Positions 9,533-17,511 of a stretch of 64,000 nucleotides of DNA are shown here, one piece after another. Where the stretch lies: assembly GCF_028689785.1 (NCBI RefSeq), contig NZ_JAQVCN010000001.1:124001-188000 (forward strand). The letters run 5' to 3'. The notes under the pieces are model-generated. The model was not told where the DNA came from, searched no databases, and saw only the letters and a program-made list of their open reading frames with translations. A program made the position numbers and the translations under genes. The stretch's first letter is position 1; each line of letters begins with the position of its first letter. The DNA comes from Zoogloea sp. (GTDB lineage: Bacteria > Pseudomonadota > Gammaproteobacteria > Burkholderiales > Rhodocyclaceae).

Positions 9533-9961
9533 GTGACTGTTCAGAACTCCTCCCTTCTCCGTGCCCTTTCCGCCGCCGCCCTGACCCTGGCCACGAGCCT
9601 CGCCCTCGCCCACGGTGACGTGGTACCCCAGGCCGTCGATACCTCCTCCCTTCCGCAGGTCGGCAAGGACTGGCTGGCCAAGAACCCCTACCTGGGCAAC
9701 AAGGAGGCAATCCGCATCGGCGACTCCGCTTTCAACCAGAACTGCGCCCGCTGCCACGGCCTCGGCGCCGTCTCCGGCGGCATCGCCCCCGACCTGCGCT
9801 ACCTGCCCGCAGGCCAGGAAGGTGACGAAATCTTCTTGCAGCGCATCCGCAAGGGTGCCACCCGCGACGGTCGTGTGTATATGCCCCCGTTCGAAGGCAT
9901 CCTGAGCCAGGAAGCCATGTGGACCATCCGCGCCTGGCTGGAGACCGTCCGTGAAGACTAA
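9533..9961 (+). CDS. pedF: PedF-like cytochrome c-550
   Basis: A periplasmic monohaem cytochrome c that accepts electrons from a PQQ alcohol dehydrogenase. I use the GTG at 9533, preceded by AAGG eight bases upstream; an in-frame GTG at 9524 would add three residues. A signal peptide (LRALSAAALTLATSLALA) precedes the mature part. The haem site is CARCHG, and a Met in VYMPPFEG is the probable sixth ligand. The sequence DTSSLPQVGKDW...NPYLGN is typical of the PedF family. It is the first gene behind the sigma-54 promoter and overlaps the next gene by 11 bp. A second PedF-like gene lies at 20260. Confidence 0.85.
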   Translation: MTVQNSSLLRALSAAALTLATSLALAHGDVVPQAVDTSSLPQVGKDWLAKNPYLGNKEAIRIGDSAFNQNCARCHGLGAVSGGIAPDLRYLPAGQEGDEIFLQRIRKGATRDGRVYMPPFEGILSQEAMWTIRAWLETVRED

Positions 9962-10796
9962 TCGTCGTCACTTTCTGCTGGCCGCCGGCGCCCTGGCGCT
10001 GGCCGGCAGCCTGCCCGCCCGGGCAGACAGCCTGGAAGAAATCCGCAAGCGCGGCAGCCTGCGGGTTGCCGTCTACAACAACTTCCCGCCCTACTCCCAG
10101 CAGGGCAAGGGCATCGACGTGGAGCTTGCCGAGGCCCTCGGCAAGCAGCTCGGGATCGCCGTCCAGATCGCCGGCTACAACGCCGACGAAGACATGGACG
10201 ACGACCTGCGCAACATGGTGTGGAAGGGGCACTACCTCGGCACCCAGCCTTCCGACGTGATGATGCACGTACCGGTGGATTCCTACCTGCAGGGCAAGAA
10301 CGACAAGGTGAAGATCTTCGGGCCCTACCACCTGGAATCCATCGCCGTCGCCCGCCTTCAGCGCATCAACCCGATCCGCGGCTCGGCGGCCAACGCACTC
10401 GAAGTATTCACCCGCGAGAAGATCGGCGTGGAAGGCCGGACCTTGGCCGACGGCTTCCTGCTGGGCGCCCTCAACGGCCGCCTGCGCGATAACGTGGTGC
10501 ATTTTGCCAGCGTGGCCGCGGCAGTGGACAAGCTGAAGGCCGGCGAACTGGCCGCTGTGATGGGCTCGCGCTCGGAGATCGAGGCTGCACTGGGCAAGGA
10601 CGGCCGCTTCGTGGTCGAAGCCGTGCAGATGCCCGAGCTGAAGTTCAACCACTGGCCTCTGGGCATGGCCGTAAAAGCGGACGAAAACGCCCTCGCCGAA
10701 GCCCTGGCCGGCGCCCTCAAGGAACTGCAGAAAAACGGTACGGTCGCAGCCATCTTCGCCCGCAACGGCATCACTTACCTGGCCCCGACCCTCTGA
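9951..10796 (+). CDS. Quinoprotein-dehydrogenase-associated periplasmic binding protein (MxaJ/XoxJ-like)
   Basis: A 281-residue SBP_bac_3-type protein. The N-terminus TNRRHFLLAAGALALAGSLPARA is an export signal with a twin arginine, possibly Tat. The mature part reads LRVAVYNNFPPYSQQGKGIDVELAEALGKQLG and carries the YNADEDMDDDLRNMVWKGHYLG block characteristic of the quinoprotein-associated subfamily. Members of this family (MxaJ, XoxJ) are thought to help activate or assemble PQQ dehydrogenases, or bind cofactor, rather than feed an ABC permease; no permease is nearby. Translation is probably coupled to the cytochrome gene through the 11-bp overlap. Confidence 0.85.
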   Translation: MKTNRRHFLLAAGALALAGSLPARADSLEEIRKRGSLRVAVYNNFPPYSQQGKGIDVELAEALGKQLGIAVQIAGYNADEDMDDDLRNMVWKGHYLGTQPSDVMMHVPVDSYLQGKNDKVKIFGPYHLESIAVARLQRINPIRGSAANALEVFTREKIGVEGRTLADGFLLGALNGRLRDNVVHFASVAAAVDKLKAGELAAVMGSRSEIEAALGKDGRFVVEAVQMPELKFNHWPLGMAVKADENALAEALAGALKELQKNGTVAAIFARNGITYLAPTL

Positions 10797-10800
10797 CCCT

Positions 10801-11745
10801 ATGCGCCCAAGCCCACTGCTGCTCCCGGCCCTGCTCGCCGGCCTGATCCTGCCCCCCGACGTGCTGGCCGCGCCCTTCGCCTACGTCCCCAACGAGAAAT
10901 CTGCTTCGGTATCGGTGATCGATACCGCCACCGATACCGTGGTGCGCACCCTGCCCGGCGGCCAGCGCCCCCGCGGCATCGCCACCGACGGGAAGCACCT
11001 GTTTATCAGCGAAGCCCCAAGCAACAGCCTGGTGGTAGTCGACATCGACAAGGCCAAGCAGGTGAAGAGCATCCGCCTGGGTGAGTCGCCGGAGGGGGTC
11101 AGCGTGTCGGCTGATCACCGCCTGATCGCCGCGGCGGTGGAGGAATCCAACAGCGTCGTCGTGCTGGACGCCCGCAAGCGCAAACAACTCGCCGAAATCA
11201 AGGTGAAAGGGGAAAACCCAGAGCACGCAGTGTTCAGCCCCGATGGCCGCTGGCTGCTGGTGAGTGCGGAAAACGCCGAACAGGTAGACTTGATCGACGT
11301 GAAGGCGCGCCGCCAGGTGGGCAGCATCCCGGTAGGCAAGCGCCCCCGCGGCATCGGCTTCACCCCGGACGGCAAGCGCGCCTATGTAGCCTGCGAGCTC
11401 GCCAGCACGGTTTACGCCATCGACATGGAGAGCCGCAAAGTGATCGCCGAGATCAAGGCCGGCACCTTCTCCAACGGCGTCACCATGGCGCCGGAGGGCG
11501 GCCGGGCCTACGTTTCCAATGGCAAGGACGGCACGGTGAGCGTCATCCGCACCACCGACAACCAGGTTGAAGCCACCATTCCGGTGGGCAAGCGCCCCTG
11601 GAACATGGCGATCACCCCCGACGGCCACAAGCTTTACGTGGCCAACGGGCGCTCAAACAGTGTTTCGGTCATCGACACCCGCCGTCTGGAGGTAATTACC
11701 GAAATTCCAGTCGGGGAATTACCCTGGGGCGTGGTTATCAACTAG
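10801..11745 (+). CDS. PQQ-catabolism-associated YVTN beta-propeller protein
   Basis: A 314-residue exported protein starting 4 nt after the upstream stop. A signal peptide (LLLPALLAGLILPPDVLA) is followed by about seven YVTN/NHL-type repeats of roughly 42 residues, each with a pattern such as AYVPNEKSASVSVIDTATDTVV...GQRPRGIATDGKHLFISE, ending in GKRPWNMAITPDGHKLYVANGRSNSVSVIDT. It matches the propeller class repeatedly found beside PQQ dehydrogenase and ABC genes. The exact role (scaffold, cofactor handling or signalling) is not established. Last gene of the sigma-54-driven operon, followed by a bidirectional terminator. Confidence 0.85.
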   Translation: MRPSPLLLPALLAGLILPPDVLAAPFAYVPNEKSASVSVIDTATDTVVRTLPGGQRPRGIATDGKHLFISEAPSNSLVVVDIDKAKQVKSIRLGESPEGVSVSADHRLIAAAVEESNSVVVLDARKRKQLAEIKVKGENPEHAVFSPDGRWLLVSAENAEQVDLIDVKARRQVGSIPVGKRPRGIGFTPDGKRAYVACELASTVYAIDMESRKVIAEIKAGTFSNGVTMAPEGGRAYVSNGKDGTVSVIRTTDNQVEATIPVGKRPWNMAITPDGHKLYVANGRSNSVSVIDTRRLEVITEIPVGELPWGVVIN

Positions 11746-11829
11746 CCCCTCCAGCACCGCCCAAGCGACCGACTTCTGCACACCCATGGGCAAAACTGGA
11801 GCAATTGCTCCATCCTGGAGCAGCAATAC

Positions 11830-11855
11830 AAAAAGGCCCTCACGGGCCTTTTTGC
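11830..11855. terminator. Bidirectional intrinsic terminator
   Basis: AAAAAGGCCC, loop TCAC, then GGGCCTTTTT: a perfect stem flanked by A and T tracts. It serves the propeller gene on the plus strand and the cytochrome gene ending at 11872 on the minus strand. Confidence 0.9.
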
Positions 11856-11871
11856 TTATGTGAAGACTGGA

Positions 11872-12186
11872 TTACAGCTTGAGAATCCACTCCACCACCG
11901 CCTTCAGATCCGCATCGCTGATCTTGTCGGCCGGATGGGGAGGCATCGGGATCTGGCCCCAGTTACCGGTACCACCATGGCGGATCTTGGCGCTCAGCAC
12001 GGCCACGGCATCTGCCTGCCCCTTGTACTTGGCCGCCACGTCCTTGTACGCCGGACCGACGCGCTTTTGATCGACGGCGTGACAAGCCACGCAGCGAGCC
12101 TTCTTGATGATTTCCTCCGACGCCATGACGGGCGATACGGCAGCGAGACCCAGCGCGACAGCGCAAACCAGCTGGACAACTTTCAT
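11872..12186 (-). CDS. Small class I cytochrome c (c-551-like)
   Basis: A 104-residue precursor starting at the ATG whose complement ends at 12186, with GGAGGA nine bases upstream; an open extension to 12267 has no support. A signal peptide (LVCAVALGLAAVSPVMA) precedes a mature protein of about 80 residues with haem motif CVACH and the Met ligand in IPMPPHPADKISDADLKAVVEWIL, a c-551/c8-type layout. It is a periplasmic electron carrier, probably between the PQQ dehydrogenase/PedF chain and a terminal oxidase. It stands alone with a long upstream region that contains a sigma-54-like element. Confidence 0.9.
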   Translation of the reverse strand: MKVVQLVCAVALGLAAVSPVMASEEIIKKARCVACHAVDQKRVGPAYKDVAAKYKGQADAVAVLSAKIRHGGTGNWGQIPMPPHPADKISDADLKAVVEWILKL

Positions 12187-12611
12187 GACTATGCTCCTCC
12201 GAGTTCTGAATTGATTTTGATCAGCGAGGACGGGTCGGACTGTCCGGGAGAAAAAACCGGACGGCACGAAGCCGCCCGAAAACCGCCTTGCCTCCAGCTA
12301 TCAGCAAAAAGTGTGCAGCCCCTGAAAAAAGCGAAATATACATTTCCGTACAACAACTTAGAGGGCAACCCCGACATCCGGAGGAGCTCCTGCCGTGCTC
12401 AGGCCTTGCACACCTGCTCCATAGCGTTACGCCCGCAATGAACACTTGCTACCCCACCAGCTCGCTGCGCGCACGGGCAACTACAGCCCTGCCATGACAA
12501 CAGCCCTTGCAAACCCTTAGCTGACGGGATATCCAGACTGGACGCGGCTCGGCACATGCATATTTACAAAGCCCCTCACGCCACGGGCATGTTTCGTGCT
12601 GTTGAACCGGG
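12187..12611. promoter_or_regulatory. Divergent 425-bp regulatory region between cytochrome and activator genes
   Basis: No gene is seen. It holds a sigma-54-like element for the minus-strand cytochrome, a GTCCGG/CCGGAC inverted repeat (12242-12262) and the palindrome AGGAGCTCCT near 12380-12389. A separate sigma-54 promoter for the plus-strand activator was not found. Confidence 0.5.
12303..12318 (-). promoter_or_regulatory. Sigma-54-like promoter upstream of the small cytochrome gene
   Basis: Read on the minus strand: CTGCAC, five bases (ACTTT), TTGCT. Spacing and the -12 element are perfect, but the first G of the -24 GG pair is replaced by T, so it may be weak or false. It would give a leader of about 100 nt. 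Confidence 0.4.
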
Positions 12612-14477
12612 GTGAAAGACACGGACCCCAACGCCCCCCCCTTTTCCCCGGAAACCATCCGACGCTCCTGGGAGCGCTGCGTGGCAAGCGGACTACGACC
12701 CGACGAGCGCCTGATGGAGGATCGCGGCCACCCTGCCGGTCTGTCGGATCGCCTGGAGGCGAACGCTCGTCTGGTGACCTACGCCCAACCCATCATGGAG
12801 CATCTGCATCAGCAGATCGCCCGCAGCTCATCCACCATTCTGCTGGCCGACGAGACGGGCACCATCCTGCGTTCGGTGGGCGACGCCGACTTCCTCGAAC
12901 GGGCTGCCCGTGTCGCCCTGAAACCGGGCTACTCCTGGTCCGAAGCCGCAATGGGTACCAACGCCATCGGCACTGCCCTGGCCGAACAGCGTGCAGTCGC
13001 AGTGATCGGTGACGAGCACTACCTGGACCGCAACAAGTTTCTCACCTGCATCGCCACCCCCATCCAGGCGCCTACGGGGGGCGTACTGGGCATCCTCGAC
13101 GTATCCACAAGCGCCCGCCTGACCCAGGTGCACGCCCAGGCCCTGCTCCAGACCACCGCCGAGATCATCGAGAACCGACTGATCGAGACCGTTGCCGATG
13201 CGGCTGTGGTCATCCGCTTCCATCATCAGCCAGAAGCCCTCGCCTCGCCGCTGGAGGGCTTGGCGGTGTTCGACGAGATCGGCAACTTCCTGGCCTGCAA
13301 TCGGCGCGCCGAACGTCTCCTCGGCATTGCCGACACCCGCGTTACCCGGCCGCCCTTCTGGGAAATCTTCGAGACACGCTGGAACACCCTGCTAGACCAC
13401 GCCCTGCAGAGCAGCGCCCGACCAACCACCCTGCGCAGCCACCTGGCCCGTGAGTTTGTCGCTCACGTGCTGGTCAGCAACCTGCAGCGCGTACGCACCT
13501 CCCTAGCGGCCCGGGAGAACACCACCACCCCCAACGCCCGTAACCTGCCCACCCTCGACGACCTGGATCTGGGTGACAAAACAGTCAACCACGCCATCCG
13601 GCGCGCCCGGCGCATCCTCGGGCTGGACATCCCTTTGCTCATCCAGGGCGAAACAGGCACCGGCAAGGAAGTCTTCGCCCAGGCCTTCCACCTCAGCGGT
13701 CCGCGTCGCAGTGGCCCCTTTGTGGCCATCAACTGCGCCGCCATACCGGCCAATCTCATTGAGGCAGAGCTGTTCGGCTACACCCCGGGCGCCTACACCA
13801 GCGCCCGCAGCGAAGGCGCCCGCGGCAAGCTGCGCGAAGCTCACGGCGGCACCCTGTTTCTCGATGAAATCGGCGACATGCCCCTCAAACTCCAGGCCGT
13901 GCTACTGCGCGTGCTTGAAACCCGACGGGTCACACCCTTGGGGGGCGGGCCGGAAGAGTCCGTCGACCTGTCCCTGGTGTGCGCCAGCCACCGCTCCTTG
14001 AAGGCCCTGTGCGAGCGCGGGGAGTTTCGCCCTGATCTTTACTTCCGCCTTTCCGCCATGAGCCTTTCGCTGCCCGCCCTGCGCGAACGCAGCGACATCG
14101 ATGCCCTGGCGCGACGCCTGCTCCACGACGAATCCCCCGTGCGTCCGATCCGCCTGTCGGCCTCGTCCCTGGACCTGATCCGCCGTCATCCCTGGCCCGG
14201 CAATATCCGCCAGCTACGCAATGCCTTGCGCCTCGCCGCAGCCATGCTGACCTCCGACGAGGACACGCTGACCCCGGCACACCTGCCCCAGGAACTCACC
14301 GATGACCCGGACCTTCCCCCACCCACCCCGGCCGCCCAGAGCCTGCGCGCAGCCGAAAGCCGCCTGGTAGGTGACACCGTGGCTCGCCACAAAGGCAACA
14401 TCTCCGCTGCCGCCCGCGAACTGGGCATCACCCGCACAACCCTCTACCGCAAGCTCCGCCAGCAAGCCGCCCCCTGA
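12612..14477 (+). CDS. AcoR-type sigma-54-family regulator with altered GAFTGA loop
   Basis: A 621-residue relative of the activator at 7186. It uses a GTG start and has IRRSWERC, a GAF domain (TNAIGTALAEQRAVAVIGDEHY), an AAA+ domain with Walker A GETGTGKE and Walker B GTLFLDEIGD, and the C-terminal Fis HTH NISAAARELGITRTTLYRKL. The sigma-54 contact loop, GAFTGA in canonical activators, reads GAYTSA at residues 393-398. The F-to-Y change is tolerated in some activators, but the G-to-S change is unusual and could lessen or abolish sigma-54 activation, as in enhancer-binding proteins that act with sigma-70. Its targets are probably the neighbouring cytochrome or alcohol dehydrogenase genes. Confidence 0.88.
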   Translation: MKDTDPNAPPFSPETIRRSWERCVASGLRPDERLMEDRGHPAGLSDRLEANARLVTYAQPIMEHLHQQIARSSSTILLADETGTILRSVGDADFLERAARVALKPGYSWSEAAMGTNAIGTALAEQRAVAVIGDEHYLDRNKFLTCIATPIQAPTGGVLGILDVSTSARLTQVHAQALLQTTAEIIENRLIETVADAAVVIRFHHQPEALASPLEGLAVFDEIGNFLACNRRAERLLGIADTRVTRPPFWEIFETRWNTLLDHALQSSARPTTLRSHLAREFVAHVLVSNLQRVRTSLAARENTTTPNARNLPTLDDLDLGDKTVNHAIRRARRILGLDIPLLIQGETGTGKEVFAQAFHLSGPRRSGPFVAINCAAIPANLIEAELFGYTPGAYTSARSEGARGKLREAHGGTLFLDEIGDMPLKLQAVLLRVLETRRVTPLGGGPEESVDLSLVCASHRSLKALCERGEFRPDLYFRLSAMSLSLPALRERSDIDALARRLLHDESPVRPIRLSASSLDLIRRHPWPGNIRQLRNALRLAAAMLTSDEDTLTPAHLPQELTDDPDLPPPTPAAQSLRAAESRLVGDTVARHKGNISAAARELGITRTTLYRKLRQQAAP

Positions 14478-14576
14478 CCCCACAGGCGGGCGCCTCTGAC
14501 CCCGGGGGTGTGCCCGACGACCGGCTTCACTGGCTGTGGGATACTCCGGTCTGGATTGCCACCCGGAAAAAACGCC

Positions 14577-14948
14577 TTGAATCTCCGCCCTCTCGTCGTC
14601 TGTACAGCCCTTCTTTCCCTTTCGGCCTGCGCGCCCGCCCCCAGCCCGATACCCGCCGAAATGCAGGCCGAGTTTCAGCCTGGCATGAGCCTGGATGATG
14701 CCAGCCAGCGTCTCAGCGCGCGGGGCACCACCTTTTCTCTGAAGACTGAGGCAGAGTGCGCCGCCCTGGTGGAGCGCAGCCCCAACATCTCCCAGCTGCG
14801 ACCTCGCGGCGGCCCGTGCATCTTCGGCAAGATCCCCCTGTCGAAGACCTGGTTCGGCGGCCACACCGACGTCATCCTGCAGATCGTCTTCAGCGCCGAC
14901 AACACCCTGGCCGATGCCCACTTCGAGGAAATCGGCAGCCTGCTGTAA
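14577..14948 (+). CDS. Small putative lipoprotein of unknown function
   Basis: A protein of about 123 residues if started at TTG 14577, which places a clean lipoprotein signal at the N-terminus (NLRPLVVCTALLSLSAC, lipobox LSAC). The frame is open further upstream to 14508, but that extension looks non-coding. After the Cys: PSPIPAEMQAEFQPGMSLDDASQRLSARG, then a compact domain with a Cys pair (EAECAALVE, GGPCIFG). MSLDDASQRLSA resembles the helical repeat of small outer-membrane assembly lipoproteins, but I do not recognise a family. It follows the activator gene by 99 nt. Confidence 0.6.
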   Translation: MNLRPLVVCTALLSLSACAPAPSPIPAEMQAEFQPGMSLDDASQRLSARGTTFSLKTEAECAALVERSPNISQLRPRGGPCIFGKIPLSKTWFGGHTDVILQIVFSADNTLADAHFEEIGSLL

Positions 14949-14965
14949 GCCCCAGAAAAGGAAAA

Positions 14966-14994
14966 ACCCCGACGGGGGGACGACCGGGGTTCTT
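14966..14994. terminator. Bidirectional hairpin terminator
   Basis: AACCCCG ... CGGGGTT forms a GC-rich stem with an A-tract upstream and T-rich sequence downstream. It lies between the convergent lipoprotein and cytochrome genes. Confidence 0.7.
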
Positions 14995-15038
14995 CGATAC
15001 AGCATCCTTCACGGCCCAGGGCCGTGCGAGTCACGCCA

Positions 15039-15419
15039 TTACTTGGGCGACAGGGTCAGGATCCACTTCACCAGCTTCTTGGCGTCAGCCTCTTTGATGG
15101 CCACCTTGTTGGGGGGCATCGCCAGGCCGCTGACCTGATCCTTCCAGTGGCTGCCATAGGGGTTGGAGCCTTCCAGCACCACGCGGGTGAGGAAGGTGTC
15201 GGCGCCCGGCTTGCCCTTGTACATTTTGGCCACGTCCTGCCAGGCCGGGCCAATGGGGGCCATGCCGTTGGGGCCCGGGTTGCCGTGCTCGATGGAGTGA
15301 CAGGTCAGGCAGCCGCTCTTGGCAGCCAGCGCCTTCATGTCATCGTCCACTGCAGCAGAGGCGCTCGTCGCGGCCAGGCCCAGAGCGGCCAGCACTGCGA
15401 TCTTGCGTAAGGCGTTCAT
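15039..15419 (-). CDS. Class I cytochrome c
   Basis: A 126-residue precursor with signal peptide (RKIAVLAALGLAATSASA), haem motif CLTCH, the loop NPGPNGMAPIGPAWQDVAKMYKGKP and the Met ligand in GLAMPPNKVAIKEADAKKLVKWIL. It is a periplasmic electron carrier of the c-551/c5 type. A ribosome site (GGAGAAG) lies just upstream. It is 46 nt behind the response regulator gene on the same strand, so the kinase, regulator and this cytochrome may form one transcript. That context suggests it works in alcohol oxidation. Confidence 0.9.
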   Translation of the reverse strand: MNALRKIAVLAALGLAATSASAAVDDDMKALAAKSGCLTCHSIEHGNPGPNGMAPIGPAWQDVAKMYKGKPGADTFLTRVVLEGSNPYGSHWKDQVSGLAMPPNKVAIKEADAKKLVKWILTLSPK

Positions 15420-15465
15420 CTTTCTTCTCCTTGGCTAAAAAAGGGCTTCCATCCGTGCGAGCCTG

Positions 15466-16116
15466 TTACGCGGGGCTGGCCGACCAGTCGATCAGCCCGT
15501 AGCGCGCAGCAAGCCGCAGCAGCTTGAAATCGTTGTCGGCATCCAGCTTCTGGCGGATGGCGGACATGTGGTTATGGATCGTCTTCTGACTCAGGTGCAT
15601 GGTGCTGGCAATGGCGCCGGGCGACTCGCCACTGGCAGCCAGACGCAGCACGTCGAACTCCCGCGGGGTCAGCCGCGACAGCAGGGCCTCACCATCAAGG
15701 GCGGCACCGGCCAGGGCCTGAGCCACATCGGGGGACAGCACCCGCCGGCCAGCAGCCACATCTCGGATGGCGTCGAGCAGCTCCGCAGGCTCGCTGTTCT
15801 TGGTCAGATAACCCAAAGCCCCCACCCGCATGGCCTGAGTCACGTAGCTCGGGTTGTCATGCATGGACACCACCAGCACCCGCAAGCCGGGCTCCCGGGC
15901 CAGCATGCGGCGGATCGCGTCAATGCCACTACTGCCGCGCAGGTTCAGGTCGACGATGGCCAGATCGGCCCCGCGCTCCACCAGGCGGGCATAAGCTTCA
16001 TCGGCCGAGGCAGCCTCGCCGACAACCTGCATGCCCTCTTCTGCGTCAAACAGGCGCCGATAACCATTGCGCACCACCGCATGATCTTCCACCAGCAGAA
16101 TCCGGATCATGCCCAA
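15466..16116 (-). CDS. NarL/FixJ-type response regulator (PedR/ExaE-like)
   Basis: A 216-residue regulator. The receiver domain has the acidic pair E10-D11, phospho-acceptor Asp56 (IVDLNLRG), a Ser/Thr switch region (VVSMHD) and a Lys in GYLTKNSEP. The C-terminal LuxR-type HTH reads LTPREFDVLRLAASGESPGAIASTMHLSQKTIHNHMSAIRQKL. It follows the sensor kinase gene by 7 nt and is divergent, as a unit, from the quinoprotein alcohol dehydrogenase gene. That matches the arrangement of LuxR-type regulators of PQQ ethanol dehydrogenases in pseudomonads. Its specific target is inferred from position. Confidence 0.9.
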   Translation of the reverse strand: MGMIRILLVEDHAVVRNGYRRLFDAEEGMQVVGEAASADEAYARLVERGADLAIVDLNLRGSSGIDAIRRMLAREPGLRVLVVSMHDNPSYVTQAMRVGALGYLTKNSEPAELLDAIRDVAAGRRVLSPDVAQALAGAALDGEALLSRLTPREFDVLRLAASGESPGAIASTMHLSQKTIHNHMSAIRQKLDADNDFKLLRLAARYGLIDWSASPA

Positions 16117-16123
16117 ACCCTCC

Positions 16124-17419
16124 TCACGCCGGCCCCTGAGCCAGCGGCAGACTTAAATGCACACGCAGGCCGCCGCCGGGGGCTTCGTCCAGCCAGCAAC
16201 GCCCTCCAGCCATCTCGGCCCGCTCCCGCATACCCAGCAGACCACCTCGTGCCTTGCGCACCACGTCGGCCACCTGCCCGACACCGTTGTCACACACCGT
16301 CAACTCCACCGCCCGGCCGACCTGATGCAGTGACAAGCGGACCCGGCTGGCCACGCTATGGCGCAGCACATTGGTCAGGGACTCCTGCAGAGTCCGATAC
16401 AGGGCAAGCCCGGCGGCCGGCGGCATGGCCGGCAGGGTCGGCGGAAATTCCGTCTCAATGCCGATATCGGGCGCCCGGCCGCGCCAGCCACTGACCAGAT
16501 CGTTGAGCGCATCCACCATCTGCAGGCCTTCCAGGCCATGGGGACGCAACTGGGAAAGCAGGGTGCGCACCTGACCGATCATGCGGGTCGCTTCATTGCG
16601 TATGTCTCGGGCACTTTCCGCCAGGTCTTCCGGGGAGGCCCGGCCGGCATGGCGTTCGATGTAAGCGGCGGAAATATTGACAGCCGTCAAGGCCTGACCG
16701 AATTCATCGTGCAACTCCCGTGCCAACTCCCGGCGTTCGCTTTCCTGCAGTTCAAGCAGTTGGCGGGCGAGCTGCTGACGCGCTGCGCGGGTCTCGGCAA
16801 GCTCAGCCGACAAGCGCTCCATCGCACCGGCGATGCTGGCAAATTCCTTGAGGCGAAAAGGCGGCAGGCTGATCTTCTCCTCGCTGCGGCCAATGCGGGC
16901 GAGGCCCTGCTCCAGTTCCCGCACCGGCTTCAGGGCCCGGTGGGCTGCAAGCCAGGCGACGGCCGCCATGGCCAGGGAAAACAGCAGCAGGGTGGCGATG
17001 ATGCGTATGCCATCACGCAACACCTCGTGGATCTCGGCTCGGGCGTCGGCGCGGATCACCAGAGTGCCGTCTCCCAGGGGGATGCGACGCTCGTGGATCT
17101 CGCGCCCCTGCATAAAGTAATCCACCAGCGCCGGCAACACGCCGGCGGCAGGTGCTGCCACGCCCTGCTCCAGATTGGAGCGCTCCACGGACAGCGCAAC
17201 GTGTCGCAACTGACCACCTGCCAGCAGCGCCTCCAGCTCGCCCGCCCGCTGGCCGTCCGAAGCGCGCAGGGCCAGGATGGTGTTGACCAGACGGGTCGAG
17301 GCCTCCATTTCTTCGGCCACGTCCTCCTGCAGGGCCAGCCCCACCCAGGCAACGGTCATCGCCAGCAATGCCATGGCAAAACCGAGCACATAACCAAACA
17401 GTCTCCAGCGCAGATCCAT
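16124..17419 (-). CDS. Membrane histidine kinase, HisKA_3 family
   Basis: A 431-residue sensor. I start at the ATG whose complement ends at 17419, which has GGGAGG upstream and begins directly with a membrane helix (RLFGYVLGFAMALLAMTVAWVGLAL). A periplasmic sensor of about 120 residues lies between this and a second helix (IIATLLLFSLAMAAVAWLA). HAMP-like sequence follows, then a coiled coil, the dimerisation H-box RELARELHDEFGQALT with His237, the N-box LQESLTNVLRH, and an ATPase domain (DNGVGQ, GGLLGMRERAEMAGG). It would phosphorylate the adjacent regulator in response to a periplasmic cue, plausibly an alcohol, metal or quinoprotein state. Confidence 0.9.
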   Translation of the reverse strand: MDLRWRLFGYVLGFAMALLAMTVAWVGLALQEDVAEEMEASTRLVNTILALRASDGQRAGELEALLAGGQLRHVALSVERSNLEQGVAAPAAGVLPALVDYFMQGREIHERRIPLGDGTLVIRADARAEIHEVLRDGIRIIATLLLFSLAMAAVAWLAAHRALKPVRELEQGLARIGRSEEKISLPPFRLKEFASIAGAMERLSAELAETRAARQQLARQLLELQESERRELARELHDEFGQALTAVNISAAYIERHAGRASPEDLAESARDIRNEATRMIGQVRTLLSQLRPHGLEGLQMVDALNDLVSGWRGRAPDIGIETEFPPTLPAMPPAAGLALYRTLQESLTNVLRHSVASRVRLSLHQVGRAVELTVCDNGVGQVADVVRKARGGLLGMRERAEMAGGRCWLDEAPGGGLRVHLSLPLAQGPA

Positions 17420-17484
17420 GTCTGCCTCCCTCTTCTTGTAATAGCTCGATGAGCAGCAAGGCATGTGCCAGATCCCGGAAGAGG

Positions 17485-17511
17485 CGGGAAAACTTCCCGT
17501 CCCCGAGGGGA
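17485..17511. promoter_or_regulatory. Two adjacent palindromes upstream of the alcohol dehydrogenase gene
   Basis: CGGGAA-AAC-TTCCCG (17485-17499, 6-bp arms) is followed immediately by TCCCC-GA-GGGGA (17500-17511). They lie in the 214-bp divergent region, about 120-150 bp before the dehydrogenase ATG. They could be the response-regulator operator. The link is inferred from position. Confidence 0.4.

Noticed and set aside
14508-14576. Longer start for the small lipoprotein
   Set aside because: The extension contains no signal-like sequence and would bury the lipobox at residue about 41; the TTG at 14577 gives a normal lipoprotein signal.
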